From positions 1 through 64,000 of the forward strand of contig CAMFGW010000007.1 in NCBI GenBank assembly GCA_945952025.1: a DNA stretch of 64,000 bases, read 5' to 3'. Positions 1 to 10,891 of the stretch are shown piece after piece. Numbering within the stretch: position 1 is the first letter of the stretch; every line of letters begins with the position of its first letter. This DNA comes from an uncultured Paracoccaceae bacterium (GTDB taxonomy: Bacteria > Pseudomonadota > Alphaproteobacteria > Rhodobacterales > Rhodobacteraceae). The notes beneath the pieces are model-generated. The model was not told the origin of the DNA. It did not search any database and worked only from the letters and a program-made list of their open reading frames with translations. The translations under genes and the position numbers were made by a program.

Positions 1-2529
<2,529 letters not shown>

Positions 2530-2570
2530 GCACATCGTTAGGGCACATCAGCGGGGTCCGAAGCGGCGGC

Positions 2571-2605
2571 GTTCCTCGATGTTCACAAATGTTCCCTAAA
2601 AGTTC
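2571..2605 (+). promoter_or_regulatory. GTTC-repeat promoter element with a LexA-like GTTC-N7-GTTC box
   Basis: GTTC occurs four times at 2571, 2581, 2591 and 2602. The last two form GTTCCCTAAAAGTTC (2591-2605), which matches the GTTC-N7-GTTC direct repeat known for alphaproteobacterial LexA. A -35-like TTTACA (2606-2611) directly follows and a weak ACAAAT lies 18 nt further on. TGTTCCCTA (2590-2598) is also repeated inverted as TAGGGAACA (2624-2632). The element lies between recG and the small gene at 2680. One such 8-base match could occur by chance in 64 kb, so LexA control is an inference. Confidence 0.45.
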
Positions 2606-2679
2606 TTTACATGGTGGACGGAATAGGGAACAAATGGTGAAACGGATCGTTTCCAACCCTAACCGCCGAGGAGCCCGCC

Positions 2680-2802
2680 ATGATCGCCGACATCAAGGAC
2701 GCCGTCAGCCGTTCGCACAAGACGCTCGCCGCCGATGCGCTCGGGCTCGTCTCGATCTTCGCGATGTTCCTGGTGGCGCTGAACCTGCCGGCGCTTTTCT
2801 GA
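2680..2802 (+). CDS. 40-residue single-pass membrane peptide, possibly SOS-controlled
   Basis: An ATG preceded at good spacing by GAGGAG opens 40 codons ending in TGA. The product starts with a charged segment (MIADIKDAVSRSHKTLAAD) and continues into one hydrophobic stretch of about 20 residues (ALGLVSIFAMFLVALNLPAL). It has its own upstream promoter region with GTTC repeats and its own rho-independent terminator at 2916-2947, so it is a stand-alone transcript rather than a tail of recG. I do not recognise a named family. Caulobacter SidA, a LexA-controlled inner-membrane peptide that inhibits division, is an analogy by size and context only, not a claimed homologue. Confidence 0.65.
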   Translation: MIADIKDAVSRSHKTLAADALGLVSIFAMFLVALNLPALF

Positions 2803-2915
2803 GTTTTCTGCCCCCCATTTCTGCCCCCCATTTCTGCCCGCGGTGCGCCGGGCCGCCTGTCCCGCACCGGGTCTACCCCCAGTCGACCCGAACCCGGCTG
2901 CCTCACCGCCTACTC

Positions 2916-2947
2916 CGCCCCGTCCCCCCGGACGGGGCGCTTTTCTT
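2916..2947 (+). terminator. Rho-independent terminator after the 40-codon gene
   Basis: A perfect 10-bp stem CGCCCCGTCC / GGACGGGGCG (2916-2925 and 2930-2939) with a CCCC loop is followed by CTTTTCTTT. The 113 nt between the stop codon and the stem contain TGCCCCCCATTTC repeated nearly exactly. It also lies just past the 3' end of the converging protease gene. Confidence 0.8.
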
Positions 2948-2969
2948 TGGGCCCCTCACTTCCGGCCCC

Positions 2970-3671
2970 TCACTTCCCCGCGATCACCGCCGCCAGGTCG
3001 TCGGGCGGCGTCGCGCCAAGGGCGCCAAGGCCCGGATCGTTCCGCGCCTCGGCCACCGTCACCGCAATGAGCCGCCAGCCGTCCGGCCCCATCGTCAGCA
3101 TCGCACCGCCGGAAAATCCACCCTCGGCCCGGCAGTCGAGCCCCAGGACCGGCAGCGCGACCAGGACCTTGCGGCAAGGGTCGCGACGGATCGGGTGGGC
3201 GGGATCGGCCTGCGCATAGCCGCCCAGCGTCACGGGCGTGTCCGGGGCCTCGGGCATGGGGTCGAAGGACAGGGGCACCACGCCCTCGACCGGCCCGGCA
3301 AGCCGCAAAAGCGCCATGTCATAGGGCAGCGACCCGTTCGCAAGCTCGCGCGCGGCCGGAAAGATCGCCGCTTTTCCGGCAACGGGCTGGGCCACACCGG
3401 GGCCGCCCCAGCCGGCGATGAAGCGCAAGCTCGCCAGATCGCGCACGACCCCGGCCTTCGGGTCGGCCAGGCAATGGGCGGCCGTCGCCACAAGGTCGGG
3501 CGCGACAAGGACGGCCGAGCAGGTGCCGGGGCCGGGGGCAGGGGCCACGCCCGCGCCGAGCCAGCCGAGCGCCCGCGGCAAATCGTCCGCCCGCGCGGCC
3601 GTAAGGGCCAAGGCCCCGATCACCATCCCAAGCGTCCAACGACCAGCCACGCGCACCCCCGCTTGCCTCAC
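2970..3671 (-). CDS. Secreted trypsin-like serine protease (S1 / V8-like)
   Basis: 233 residues with an N-terminal signal-like segment (RWTLGMVIGALALTAARA) pointing to export. The chymotrypsin-fold triad is visible: His in TAAHC near residue 66, Asp in YDMALLRL near residue 118, and Ser in GFSGGAM near residue 191. The domain is compact with no PDZ module, so it resembles small periplasmic or secreted trypsin-like peptidases rather than DegP. The substrate is unknown. It is a monocistronic gene convergent with the small peptide gene. A downstream Met could trim the start by a few residues. Confidence 0.85.
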   Translation of the reverse strand: MRQAGVRVAGRWTLGMVIGALALTAARADDLPRALGWLGAGVAPAPGPGTCSAVLVAPDLVATAAHCLADPKAGVVRDLASLRFIAGWGGPGVAQPVAGKAAIFPAARELANGSLPYDMALLRLAGPVEGVVPLSFDPMPEAPDTPVTLGGYAQADPAHPIRRDPCRKVLVALPVLGLDCRAEGGFSGGAMLTMGPDGWRLIAVTVAEARNDPGLGALGATPPDDLAAVIAGK

Positions 3672-3841
3672 CCCCTTCTAGCGCCCCCGTGCCGTCCTGC
3701 CCACCCGCACGCCAAGCCCGGACCCGGCCCCCGATCCCGACCCGTTGCGCTGCCGGACCCGCGCCTATAGGGTGCGCCACCAGAATCTGGCCGCCATGAC
3801 TCCATGCCGGCCCCTCTCGTGCCATACCAAAGGATGCCGCC

Positions 3842-4180
3842 ATGTTTGCCACTCCCGCTTATGCCCAGGCCGCCGGTGGCGCCCCCGCCGGATTCGGCCT
3901 GACCCAGTTCCTGCCGCTCATCCTCATCATGGGCATCATGTATTTCCTGCTGATCCGCCCGCAGCAAAAGCGCCTGAAGGAACAGCAGGCCTCGCTCAAC
4001 GCGATCCGGCGCGGCGACCAGGTCGTGACCGGCGGCGGCATCATCGGCAAGGTCACGAAGGTCATGGACGACGGCAAGGAGCTTGAGGTCGAGATTGCGC
4101 AAGGCTTGAAGGTCCGCGTGGTCAAGTCGACGATCTCGCAGGTCCTGACGCGGACCGAGCCCGCGGCCAACTCGAACTGA
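3842..4180 (+). CDS. yajC: Sec translocon accessory protein YajC
   Basis: 112 residues. One membrane helix (FLPLILIMGIMYFLLIRP) is followed by the family hallmark RPQQKRLKEQQ and a small cytoplasmic domain containing GDQVVTGGGIIGKV. YajC associates with SecDF to assist SecYEG-dependent translocation. AAAGGA precedes the ATG. It starts the conserved yajC-secD-secF order. The N-terminal FATPAYAQA resembles a signal peptide, as is usual in alphaproteobacterial YajC. Confidence 0.96.
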   Translation: MFATPAYAQAAGGAPAGFGLTQFLPLILIMGIMYFLLIRPQQKRLKEQQASLNAIRRGDQVVTGGGIIGKVTKVMDDGKELEVEIAQGLKVRVVKSTISQVLTRTEPAANSN

Positions 4181-4253
4181 GCCCGCGCGCGCCGCAACCC
4201 CGCCGCGACCCCGCCCGACCTGCCCCTGACCTGAAGCCCCGAGTTCCCCCGCC

Positions 4254-5912
4254 ATGCAATTCAGCCTGTGGAAGCGCATTCTCATCTGGGGCATTTGCCT
4301 GCTCGCGGTGATCTACGCCCTGCCGAACGCCTTCTACCCAAGGGTCGAGAAGCACAACGACGCCATCACCCGCATCGAAAAGACCGGCGAGACGCCCGAA
4401 CTGGCCGCCGATCGCGCGCTCTGGCCAAACTGGGCGCCCTCGAAGATCGTGAACCTGGGCCTCGACCTCAGGGGCGGCGCGCATCTTCTGGCCGAGGTGC
4501 AGGTGGCCGATGTCTACAAGGCGCGGATGAACAGCCTTTGGCCCGAACTTCGCAAGGGGCTCAGCGCCGAACGCGCGACGGTGGGTGGCGTGCGCCGCGT
4601 GCCCGCGCCCGATGGCGAGCTGCGCGTGCAGATCGAAAAACCCGAAGGCCTGGCCAAGGCGATGGAGGTGGCGCAGGGCCTGACGAGCCCGGTCATCAGC
4701 CTGACCGGGGTCGGCCAGCGCGACTACGCGGTCGCGGGCGACGGCAACACGCTTTCGATGACCATGTCCGACGCCGAGCGCGCCGCGACGGACGACCGGA
4801 CGATCCAGCAGAGCCTGGAAATCATCCGCCGCCGCGTCGATGAGGTCGGCACCCGCGAACCGACAATCCAGCGCGAGGGCACGAACCGCATCCTGATCCA
4901 GGTGCCGGGCATCGGCTCGGCAGCCGAACTGAAATCGCTGATCGGCACCACGGCGAAGCTGACCTTCCAGCCGGTCGTGAGCCGCACCACGAACGGCACC
5001 GATCTGCCGGGCGCGGGCAACGTCCTTCTGCCCTCGCTCGAAGAGCCGGGCGTCTTCTACGTGCTCGAGGATGCCCCCGTCGTCACCGGCGAGGATCTGG
5101 TCGATGCGCGGCCCGAGTTTGACCAGAGCGGCCAGCCTTCCGTGGGCTTCCGCTTCGACCCTTCGGGCGCGCGGCGCTTCGGCGACTATACGGCCGAAAA
5201 CGTGGGCCAGCTTTTCGCGATCGTCCTTGACGGCAAGGTGATCTCGGCCCCCCGCATCAATTCGGCCATCCCCGGCGGCTCGGGCATCATCACCGGCCAT
5301 TTCACCGTCGAAAGCTCGACCAACCTCGCCGTCCTTCTCAGGGCGGGTGCGCTTCCGGCGGGCATGACCTTCCTTGAGGAACGCACCATCGGGCCCGAGC
5401 TTGGCCAGGACTCGATCGACGCGGGCAAGCTGGCGGCGACCGTGGGTTATGTCGCGGTTGCGGTCTTCATGATCGCCTCCTACGGCTTCTTCGGCACGCT
5501 CGCCGTCATCGCACTCGCGCTCAACATCGCCATGATCTTTGCGGTCCTGTCGCTGATCGGCGCCACGCTGACCTTGCCCGGCATCGCCGGCATCGTGCTG
5601 ACCATGGGCATGGCGGTCGACGCCAACGTGCTGATCTACGAACGCATCCGCGAGGAACTGCGGCGTGGCAACGGCCCGGCGCGGGCGATCGAGATCGGCT
5701 ATGAAAAGGCCATGTCGGCCATCACCGACTCGAACATGACCGCGCTCATCTCGACCGCGATCCTGTTCTTCCTTGGCGCGGGTCCGGTGAAGGGCTTTGC
5801 CGTCACGCTGACCATCGGCGTCATCACCTCGGTCTTCTCGGCCGTCCTTGTCACCCGGCTTCTGGTGACGACCTGGTTCGCCTGGCGGCGGCCGAAAACC
5901 ATCGTGGTCTGA
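4254..5912 (+). CDS. secD: Protein translocase subunit SecD
   Basis: 552 residues. TM1 is at the N-terminus (ILIWGICLLAVIYALPNAF), followed by the motif GLDLRGGAHLLAEV near residue 70 and a large periplasmic region (P1 head). Five further helices form the C-terminal channel domain, including the segment TLPGIAGIVLTMGMAVDANV, whose Asp is part of the proton relay, and VLIYERIREELRRG. SecD works with SecF and YajC to pull exported proteins across the inner membrane using the proton motive force. The gene lies 73 bp after yajC and 9 bp before secF. Confidence 0.96.
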   Translation: MQFSLWKRILIWGICLLAVIYALPNAFYPRVEKHNDAITRIEKTGETPELAADRALWPNWAPSKIVNLGLDLRGGAHLLAEVQVADVYKARMNSLWPELRKGLSAERATVGGVRRVPAPDGELRVQIEKPEGLAKAMEVAQGLTSPVISLTGVGQRDYAVAGDGNTLSMTMSDAERAATDDRTIQQSLEIIRRRVDEVGTREPTIQREGTNRILIQVPGIGSAAELKSLIGTTAKLTFQPVVSRTTNGTDLPGAGNVLLPSLEEPGVFYVLEDAPVVTGEDLVDARPEFDQSGQPSVGFRFDPSGARRFGDYTAENVGQLFAIVLDGKVISAPRINSAIPGGSGIITGHFTVESSTNLAVLLRAGALPAGMTFLEERTIGPELGQDSIDAGKLAATVGYVAVAVFMIASYGFFGTLAVIALALNIAMIFAVLSLIGATLTLPGIAGIVLTMGMAVDANVLIYERIREELRRGNGPARAIEIGYEKAMSAITDSNMTALISTAILFFLGAGPVKGFAVTLTIGVITSVFSAVLVTRLLVTTWFAWRRPKTIVV

Positions 5913-5921
5913 GGGGGCAAC

Positions 5922-6905
5922 ATGGCCTGGCGTCTGAAACTCGTTCCTGAAAAGACCAACTGGGACTTCTTCCAGTGGCAGGCACTGACCTTCGGCATCT
6001 CGGTGTTTGCCGTCGTGGCATCGATCGTCCTCACGCTGGTGATGGGGCTGAATTTCGGCATCGACTTCAAGGGCGGCACCACGATCCGCACGGAAAGCAG
6101 CCAGCCGATCAACCTCGGCGCCTACCGCAGCGCGCTCGAGGGGCTGAAGATGGGCGATGTCTCGATCACCGAGGTTTTCGACCCGAGCTTCGGCCCCGAC
6201 AAGCACGTCTCCATGGTGCGCATCCAGGAACAGGCGGGCCAGCAGGCGCTGGCGCCCGAGGATGTGCAGCACGTCCAGACCGCCCTTCAGGCAGTGGCGC
6301 CGGACGTGAAGTTCGCCGCCGTGGAAACTGTCGGCCCGAAGGTGTCGGGCGAGCTGATCCGGTCTGCTGTCCTGTCGGTCCTGGCGGCGATGACCGCAAT
6401 CTGCATCTATGTCTGGCTCAGGTTCGAATGGCAGTTCTCGATCGGCGCCGTCGCCTCGCTCGTCCATGACGTGGTGGTCACGATTGGCATCTTCGCCCTC
6501 TTCCAGATCAAGTTCGACCTGACGACCATCGCCGCCCTGCTGACGATCCTTGGCTATTCGATCAACGACACCGTGGTCGTCTTCGACCGGCTTCGCGAAA
6601 ACCTGATGAAGTTCAAGACCATGCCCCTGCGGGAGGTGATGAACCTGTCGGTGAACGAGACGCTGAGCCGGACGCTCATGACCTCGCTCACGACGCTCAT
6701 AGCGCTCGGCGCGCTTCTGATCTTCGGCGGCGACGTGATCCGCAGCTTCGTCTTCGCGATCTTCATCGGCATTCTTCTGGGCACCTATTCCTCGATCTAT
6801 GTCGCCAAGAACGTCGTCCTTTACCTGGGCGTGAAGCGTGACTGGTCGAAGCCCGGCGCGGACAAGGGCGGCCCCAAGGGCACGCGCTTCGCGACCGGGC
6901 CCTGA
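5922..6905 (+). CDS. secF: Protein translocase subunit SecF
   Basis: 327 residues with a good GAGGGGG ribosome site. The SecF signature FGIDFKGGTTI is near residue 45, followed by a short periplasmic domain and five C-terminal helices including ILGYSINDTVVVFDRLREN, in which the Asp-Thr-Val-Val-Val-Phe-Asp-Arg block is diagnostic. It forms the SecDF heterodimer. The C-terminus ends in a short basic tail. Normal length, intact. Confidence 0.96.
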   Translation: MAWRLKLVPEKTNWDFFQWQALTFGISVFAVVASIVLTLVMGLNFGIDFKGGTTIRTESSQPINLGAYRSALEGLKMGDVSITEVFDPSFGPDKHVSMVRIQEQAGQQALAPEDVQHVQTALQAVAPDVKFAAVETVGPKVSGELIRSAVLSVLAAMTAICIYVWLRFEWQFSIGAVASLVHDVVVTIGIFALFQIKFDLTTIAALLTILGYSINDTVVVFDRLRENLMKFKTMPLREVMNLSVNETLSRTLMTSLTTLIALGALLIFGGDVIRSFVFAIFIGILLGTYSSIYVAKNVVLYLGVKRDWSKPGADKGGPKGTRFATGP

Positions 6906-6910
6906 GGCCG

Positions 6911-7270
6911 GTGGTCGCGCTCGACGACATTGCCTATGAGGGGCCGGCCGGGCCGGTGCAGGGCTATGGTCCGGGCTTCTTTCGCCTGAACGACCGCGTC
7001 TGGCGCGGGCCGGTCCTGCTGACGCCAGAGGGTCCGCGCCCCTGGTCGGGGCTGGGGGAGACGGAGCCACTTCTGGCGCTGGCGGGCCGGGTCGATGTGC
7101 TTCTTCTTGGCATGGGCGCCGCGATGGGCTGGCCGTCGCCCGGCCTGTCCGCCGCGCTGGCCGGGGCTGACCTTCCGGTCGAGCCTATGCCCACCCCGTC
7201 TGCCTGCCGCACCTGGAACATGCTTCTGGCCGAGGGCCGCCGCACCGCAGCCGCCCTGGTGCCAGTATGA
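6911..7270 (+). CDS. Mth938-like (DUF498) domain protein
   Basis: 119 residues from a GTG start 5 bp after the secF stop. The pattern [18 protein letters not shown], a middle strand [11 protein letters not shown], and the ending [16 protein letters not shown] fit the Mth938/DUF498 family, small alpha/beta proteins of unknown biochemical role that are frequently placed next to secDF in alphaproteobacteria. Its 3' end runs into the triplicated 15-bp repeat that also carries the ccmA starts, and its stop overlaps the first ccmA ATG. Function is not known. Confidence 0.85.
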   Translation: MVALDDIAYEGPAGPVQGYGPGFFRLNDRVWRGPVLLTPEGPRPWSGLGETEPLLALAGRVDVLLLGMGAAMGWPSPGLSAALAGADLPVEPMPTPSACRTWNMLLAEGRRTAAALVPV

Positions 7271-7302
7271 CTGATGCCAGTATGACTGGTGCCAGCATGA
7301 GC
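7258..7302 (+). repeat. Three 15-bp tandem repeats across the DUF498 stop / ccmA start
   Basis: Units GGTGCCAGTATGACT, GATGCCAGTATGACT and GGTGCCAGCATGAGC follow one another without gap. Each carries an in-frame ATG for ccmA (7267, 7282, 7297). Only the first also contains the stop of the preceding gene. The likely origin is slipped-strand duplication of a stop/start overlap. Confidence 0.9.
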
Positions 7303-7950
7303 GACGCGCTTCTGAGTGCGCAGGGCCTGTCCGTCGCGCGGGGCGGTGTGCGGCTTCTGTCCGGTGTGAGTTTCGAGCTTCGCCCCGGCGACGCGCTGGT
7401 CCTCAGGGGGCCGAACGGCGTCGGCAAGACGACGCTGCTGCGCACGCTTGCTGGCCTGCAGCCGCCCGTTGCGGGCACCGTCACGGTCTGCGAGGGCGGC
7501 CTTGCCTATGGCGGCCATGCCGATGCGGTGAAGTCCGCGCTGACCGTGACTGAAAACCTGGACTTCTGGGCCGCCGTCCATGGAAGGTCGGTCGATGTGC
7601 CCGCAGCCCTTGCCGCCTTAGACCTGACCCACCTTCGGGACCGCCGCGCCGCGACCCTGTCGGCCGGCCAGCGCCGGCGGCTTGGCCTTGCGCGCATGGT
7701 CCTGACCGGCCGGCCGGTCTGGCTTCTGGACGAGCCCACCGTCTCGCTCGACAAGGGTTCGGTCGCGCTTTTCGCCACGGCCCTTGGCGCGCACCTGACC
7801 GCTGGCGGCGCCGCGATCCTTGCGACCCACATCGACCTAGGTCTGCCCGACGCCACCTGCCTTGACCTTGCGCCATCCGACGCCCCGACCGGACCCGGTG
7901 ACGCCTTCGGAGACGCATTCGACGACACCTTCGACGGGGCCTTCCTGTGA
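7267..7950 (+). CDS. ccmA: Heme exporter ATP-binding protein CcmA
   Basis: ABC ATPase of the CcmABCD complex, which releases heme-loaded CcmE during cytochrome c maturation. Walker A is [11 protein letters not shown] near residue 51, the signature is [12 protein letters not shown] near residue 136, and Walker B is [12 protein letters not shown]. Three in-frame ATGs (7267, 7282, 7297) lie in a 15-bp tandem repeat; translation from 7297 ([11 protein letters not shown]) would give the usual N-terminus, so the first ten residues may be a repeat-made extension. The C-terminus carries a low-complexity tail [16 protein letters not shown] that is also longer than usual. Confidence 0.94.
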   Translation: MTDASMTGASMSDALLSAQGLSVARGGVRLLSGVSFELRPGDALVLRGPNGVGKTTLLRTLAGLQPPVAGTVTVCEGGLAYGGHADAVKSALTVTENLDFWAAVHGRSVDVPAALAALDLTHLRDRRAATLSAGQRRRLGLARMVLTGRPVWLLDEPTVSLDKGSVALFATALGAHLTAGGAAILATHIDLGLPDATCLDLAPSDAPTGPGDAFGDAFDDTFDGAFL

Positions 7951-8603
7951 GCGCGCTTCTTCTGCGCGACCTGCGCCTCGCGGTCCGCGCGGGCGGGGGC
8001 TTCGGCCTCAGCCTCGCCTTCTTCCTGATCCTCGCCGTCCTTGTCCCCTTCGGCGTCGGGCCGGACCGCGAGCGGCTGGCGCTGATCGCCCCCGGCATCC
8101 TTTGGGTCGGGGCGCTCCTTGCCGCGCTCCTGTCGCTCGACCGGCTTTTCCAGCTGGATTGGGAGGATGGCTCGCTCGAGGCGCTGGCGACCGCCCCCCT
8201 GCCGATGGAGGGCGCGGTCGCCATGAAGGCCGCCGCCCACTGGCTGACGACCGGCCTGCCGCTCGTAGCCCTGTCGCCGGTCCTGGGCGTCCTTCTGAAC
8301 CTCGCGCCGGCGGGCTACGTCTGGCTGCCCCTGTCGCTTCTGGCCGGCACGCCCGCCCTGTCGATGATCGGCGCCTTCGGCGCGGCGCTGACCGTGGGCG
8401 TGAAGCGCGGGGGGCTTCTGCTGTCGCTTCTCGTCCTGCCGCTTTACGTGCCCACGCTCATCTTCGGTGCCGAGGCCGCGCGGCGGGGCGCCGAGGGCCT
8501 GCCCGCGCTGCCCGTCCTTCTCATGGTGGCCGCGATCAGCCTGGCCGCCTGCGCCGCACTGCCCTTCGCGGCGGCTGCGGCAATCCGCGTCAGTTTGCGC
8601 TAG
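7947..8603 (+). CDS. ccmB: Heme exporter membrane subunit CcmB
   Basis: 218 residues with six predicted membrane helices. The typical CcmB start [15 protein letters not shown] is followed by [16 protein letters not shown] and the conserved segment [13 protein letters not shown]. It is the permease partner of CcmA in the inner membrane. The GTG start overlaps the ccmA stop by 4 bp, indicating coupling. Normal length. Confidence 0.95.
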   Translation: MSALLLRDLRLAVRAGGGFGLSLAFFLILAVLVPFGVGPDRERLALIAPGILWVGALLAALLSLDRLFQLDWEDGSLEALATAPLPMEGAVAMKAAAHWLTTGLPLVALSPVLGVLLNLAPAGYVWLPLSLLAGTPALSMIGAFGAALTVGVKRGGLLLSLLVLPLYVPTLIFGAEAARRGAEGLPALPVLLMVAAISLAACAALPFAAAAAIRVSLR

Positions 8604-8657
8604 CCGCCGGCCGTGCTAGTCAGGCCCTTGCGAACAGATGGAAGCCCGAAAGACCGC

Positions 8658-9389
8658 ATGTCACTCTGGGAATATGCCAACCCGAAAAAATTCATGGAAA
8701 CCACCGGCTGGCTTCTGCCCTGGCTCACGGCGCTGACCGCGCTGACGCTGGGCGGCGGCCTGGTCTGGGGCTTCTTCCTGACACCGGACGCCGACCGCTT
8801 CGGCTCGACGGTGAAGATCCTCTACGTCCATGTCCCCTCGGCCTTCATCGCCATCAACGCCTGGGTGATGATGCTGGTCACCTCGCTGATCTGGCTGGTC
8901 CGGCGGCACCATGTGTCGGTCCTGGCAGCCCGCGCTGCGGCACCCGTGGGCATGGTCATGACGCTGATTGCGCTTTTCACCGGCGCGGTCTGGGGCCAGC
9001 CGATGTGGGGCACCTGGTGGGCCTGGGACCCGCGGCTGACGGCCTTCCTGATCCTCTTCCTGTTCTACCTCGGCTATCTGGCGCTTTGGGCCGCGATCGA
9101 GAATCCCGACACGGCGGCCGACCTGACCTCGGTCCTCTGCCTTGTGGGGTCGGTCTTTGCCTTCCTGTCGCGCTACGCCGTCTATTTCTGGGCCCAGGGG
9201 CTGCATCAGGGCGCGAGCCTGTCGGTCGACCGCGCCCAGCATGTCGCGGACGTCTATGCCTATCCGCTCTGGCTGACGATGGCGGGCTTCGTATTCCTGT
9301 TCTTGACCCTGGTCTTCGTGCGCACGCGGACCGAAATCCGCGCCCGGCGCCTCAGCGCGCTGGTGGCCCGTGAAAGGAAGGCGGCCTGA
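8658..9389 (+). CDS. ccmC: Heme exporter protein CcmC
   Basis: 243 residues from the ATG that gives MSLWEYANPKKFMETTGW, a typical CcmC start; an in-frame GTG/TTG further upstream would add residues with no family support. The protein has six helices and the tryptophan-rich WGTWWAWDPRLT motif of the heme-handling superfamily, plus a conserved His in YVHVPSAF. CcmC loads heme onto CcmE at the periplasmic face. It ends on the A of the ccmD ATG. Confidence 0.95.
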   Translation: MSLWEYANPKKFMETTGWLLPWLTALTALTLGGGLVWGFFLTPDADRFGSTVKILYVHVPSAFIAINAWVMMLVTSLIWLVRRHHVSVLAARAAAPVGMVMTLIALFTGAVWGQPMWGTWWAWDPRLTAFLILFLFYLGYLALWAAIENPDTAADLTSVLCLVGSVFAFLSRYAVYFWAQGLHQGASLSVDRAQHVADVYAYPLWLTMAGFVFLFLTLVFVRTRTEIRARRLSALVARERKAA

Positions 9390-9571
9390 TGCCCGATCTT
9401 GGCCACTATGAAATGACCGTGCTTCTGGCCTGGGGCGGCACGCTTCTGGCGCTGGCCGGGCTGATCGGCCAGACGCTCTGGCGGGCAAGCGAGGTCCGCC
9501 GCGCGCTCGAGGCGCAAGAGGCGCGGGGCCAGTCTGACCGTGGCACCGAAAAGGTGGGCGGGAATGGCTAG
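9389..9571 (+). CDS. ccmD: Heme exporter protein CcmD
   Basis: 60 residues with one membrane helix (VLLAWGGTLLALAGLIGQTLW) and a charged cytoplasmic tail. This is the small CcmD subunit that helps CcmC and CcmAB release holo-CcmE. It starts by a 1-base overlap with ccmC and overlaps the ccmG start by 8 bp, so the assignment rests on both shape and operon position. Confidence 0.9.
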   Translation: MPDLGHYEMTVLLAWGGTLLALAGLIGQTLWRASEVRRALEAQEARGQSDRGTEKVGGNG

Positions 9572-10118
9572 GATATCGCCCCTCGTCATCCTGCCGGTCG
9601 GGCTGTTTGCGGGCCTTGCGGTCCTTTTCTACTGGGGCATGTCGCGCAAGGACCCCGAGGCGCTGCCGTCGATGTTCATCGGCAAGCCGGCGGGCGCGGT
9701 CGAGCTGACGCCCCTTGGCGACCTGAAGCCCTTCACCGAGGCCGACCTGAAGGACGGCAAGGTCAAGATCGTGAACTTCTGGGCCAGTTGGTGCGCACCC
9801 TGCCGCGCGGAACATCCGAGCCTGAAGGCGCTCGCCGCAGAGGGGGTGACGATCTACGGCGTGAACTACAAGGACCGGCCCGACGACGCGCTGGCCTTCT
9901 TGGCCGAGCTTGGCAGCCCGTTCGCGCTGACCGGGGCCGACCCGACAGGCCGCATGGGGATCGACTGGGGCACCTACGGCGTGCCGGAAAGTTTCGTCAT
10001 CGACGGTCAGGGCCGCGTCGTCATGCGCTATGCCGGGCCGATCACCGAACCGACCATCGCCTCGGACATCCGGCCGGCGCTCGCCAAGGCCGCAGGGCAG
10101 GGCGCGGCAGCACCCTGA
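9564..10118 (+). CDS. ccmG: Thiol:disulfide interchange protein CcmG/DsbE
   Basis: 184 residues from the ATG giving MARISPLVILPVG, preceded by a purine-rich AAGGTGGGCGGG. An N-terminal signal anchor (PLVILPVGLFAGLAVLFYW) leads into a thioredoxin domain with the active site WCAPC near residue 75 and the cis-Pro region GTYGVPESF. CcmG reduces apocytochrome c cysteines in the periplasm before heme ligation. It is the last gene of the ccm run. ccmE, ccmF and ccmH are not in the window. Confidence 0.95.
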   Translation: MARISPLVILPVGLFAGLAVLFYWGMSRKDPEALPSMFIGKPAGAVELTPLGDLKPFTEADLKDGKVKIVNFWASWCAPCRAEHPSLKALAAEGVTIYGVNYKDRPDDALAFLAELGSPFALTGADPTGRMGIDWGTYGVPESFVIDGQGRVVMRYAGPITEPTIASDIRPALAKAAGQGAAAP

Positions 10119-10854
10119 GGGTGGGCTATCTTTGTGCCGCGAGGCAGAGGATCAGAAGGATGATCCCGCCGGTTTCGACCAGCGTCATGACCGGCAGCCG
10201 GGAAAGGAAGCTCGGGAAATTCCGCGCGCCACGTTGGTTGCGCAGGGGGCGCCTCTGGCGTCCCATGGTCCGGCGCGGCTCGAGGCCGGCGGCGTTGGGG
10301 GCAAGCTGGGTTTCCCAGTCGGGACCCGCGAGTGGCTCGAACGGAAAACGCCCCGACCGGCGGGGCGGGGCGTTCTCTGGCAGCCTTTGGTCAGCGACGC
10401 TCAATCTTGTCGCCCTTCCTGAAAATACCGGCGGAAAATGCCGGTCCGTTGAAATTCCCTTTCCGAACCAGCGGGGAAAACTCTCGCTTTGTGGCCCGGA
10501 AAAGCCTGGAAACAGTCGCCGTTCAATCGTCACTCTCAATAACTTACTTATACAGGAGGCCTGCAGAAATCTGAAATGAAACCGTTCCTTTTCACCGCCG
10601 TCAGGCTGAAAAGGACTGTTTCAACCTCACTCTGGGTTGCTAACTTTTAGACAGGTTTTAGTGGCATTCGATCCAAACTTTTCCTCGACAGCCCGACGGA
10701 CCCGGTTTTTCGTCACGCCGGCGTGACTATGCGCGAACCGAGGGTGCGACAGAAACCCACCCGTTTCAGGGGGTTTCAGCCCGTCCGAAGGGCGCGATTC
10801 GGGGGCGGTCCCGCGGGACGCTCTTGCCGGGGCCGGCAGGCCGGGCGGGCCGGC
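10119..10854. other. Gene-poor, locally A+T-richer stretch between ccmG and tRNA-Gly
   Basis: No protein gene is convincing here. 10347-10374 forms a hairpin (AACGCCCCG / CGGGGCGTT with a 10-nt loop); on the minus strand its stem is followed by TTTTCC and could be a terminator. From about 10380 to 10710 base composition is clearly richer in A+T than the neighbours. In it, TTATAC (10548 region) could be a -10 element, and an AGGAGG (10555-10560) stands 16 nt before an ATG opening 24 codons (10577-10651), too far for a confident call. A minus-strand reading frame (10126-10539) crosses the same stretch without family features apart from a hydrophobic C-terminal end. Confidence 0.5.
10712..10727. 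promoter_or_regulatory. Perfect 16-bp palindrome, possible operator
   Basis: GTCACGCCGGCGTGAC is an uninterrupted perfect palindrome located after TTTTT in the A+T-richer gap. The T-run precedes the palindrome on the plus strand and there is no T-run after it on either strand, so it does not look like a terminator. An operator for a dimeric regulator is possible; the regulator and target are unknown. Confidence 0.4.
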
Positions 10855-10882
10855 TTGCCACTCGCCCGCGCCTGGCCTAAAA
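10855..10882 (+). promoter_or_regulatory. Sigma-70-like promoter of tRNA-Gly
   Basis: TTGCCA (10855-10860) and CTAAAA (10877-10882) are separated by 16 bp and end 9 bp before the tRNA. The arrangement fits a stable-RNA promoter in a GC-rich genome. Confidence 0.5.
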
Positions 10883-10891
10883 GGTCCGGGC

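Noticed and set aside
10126-10539. Minus-strand 137-codon reading frame downstream of ccmG
   Set aside because: It crosses the A+T-richer gap and a hairpin, has no family features and no ribosome site; only its last 20 codons (ending in a hydrophobic stretch) look protein-like, and those lack a good start signal.
10577-10651. 24-codon ORF (MKPFLFTAVR...) with AGGAGG upstream
   Set aside because: The ribosome site is 16 nt from the ATG, too distant; no conservation evidence is available.
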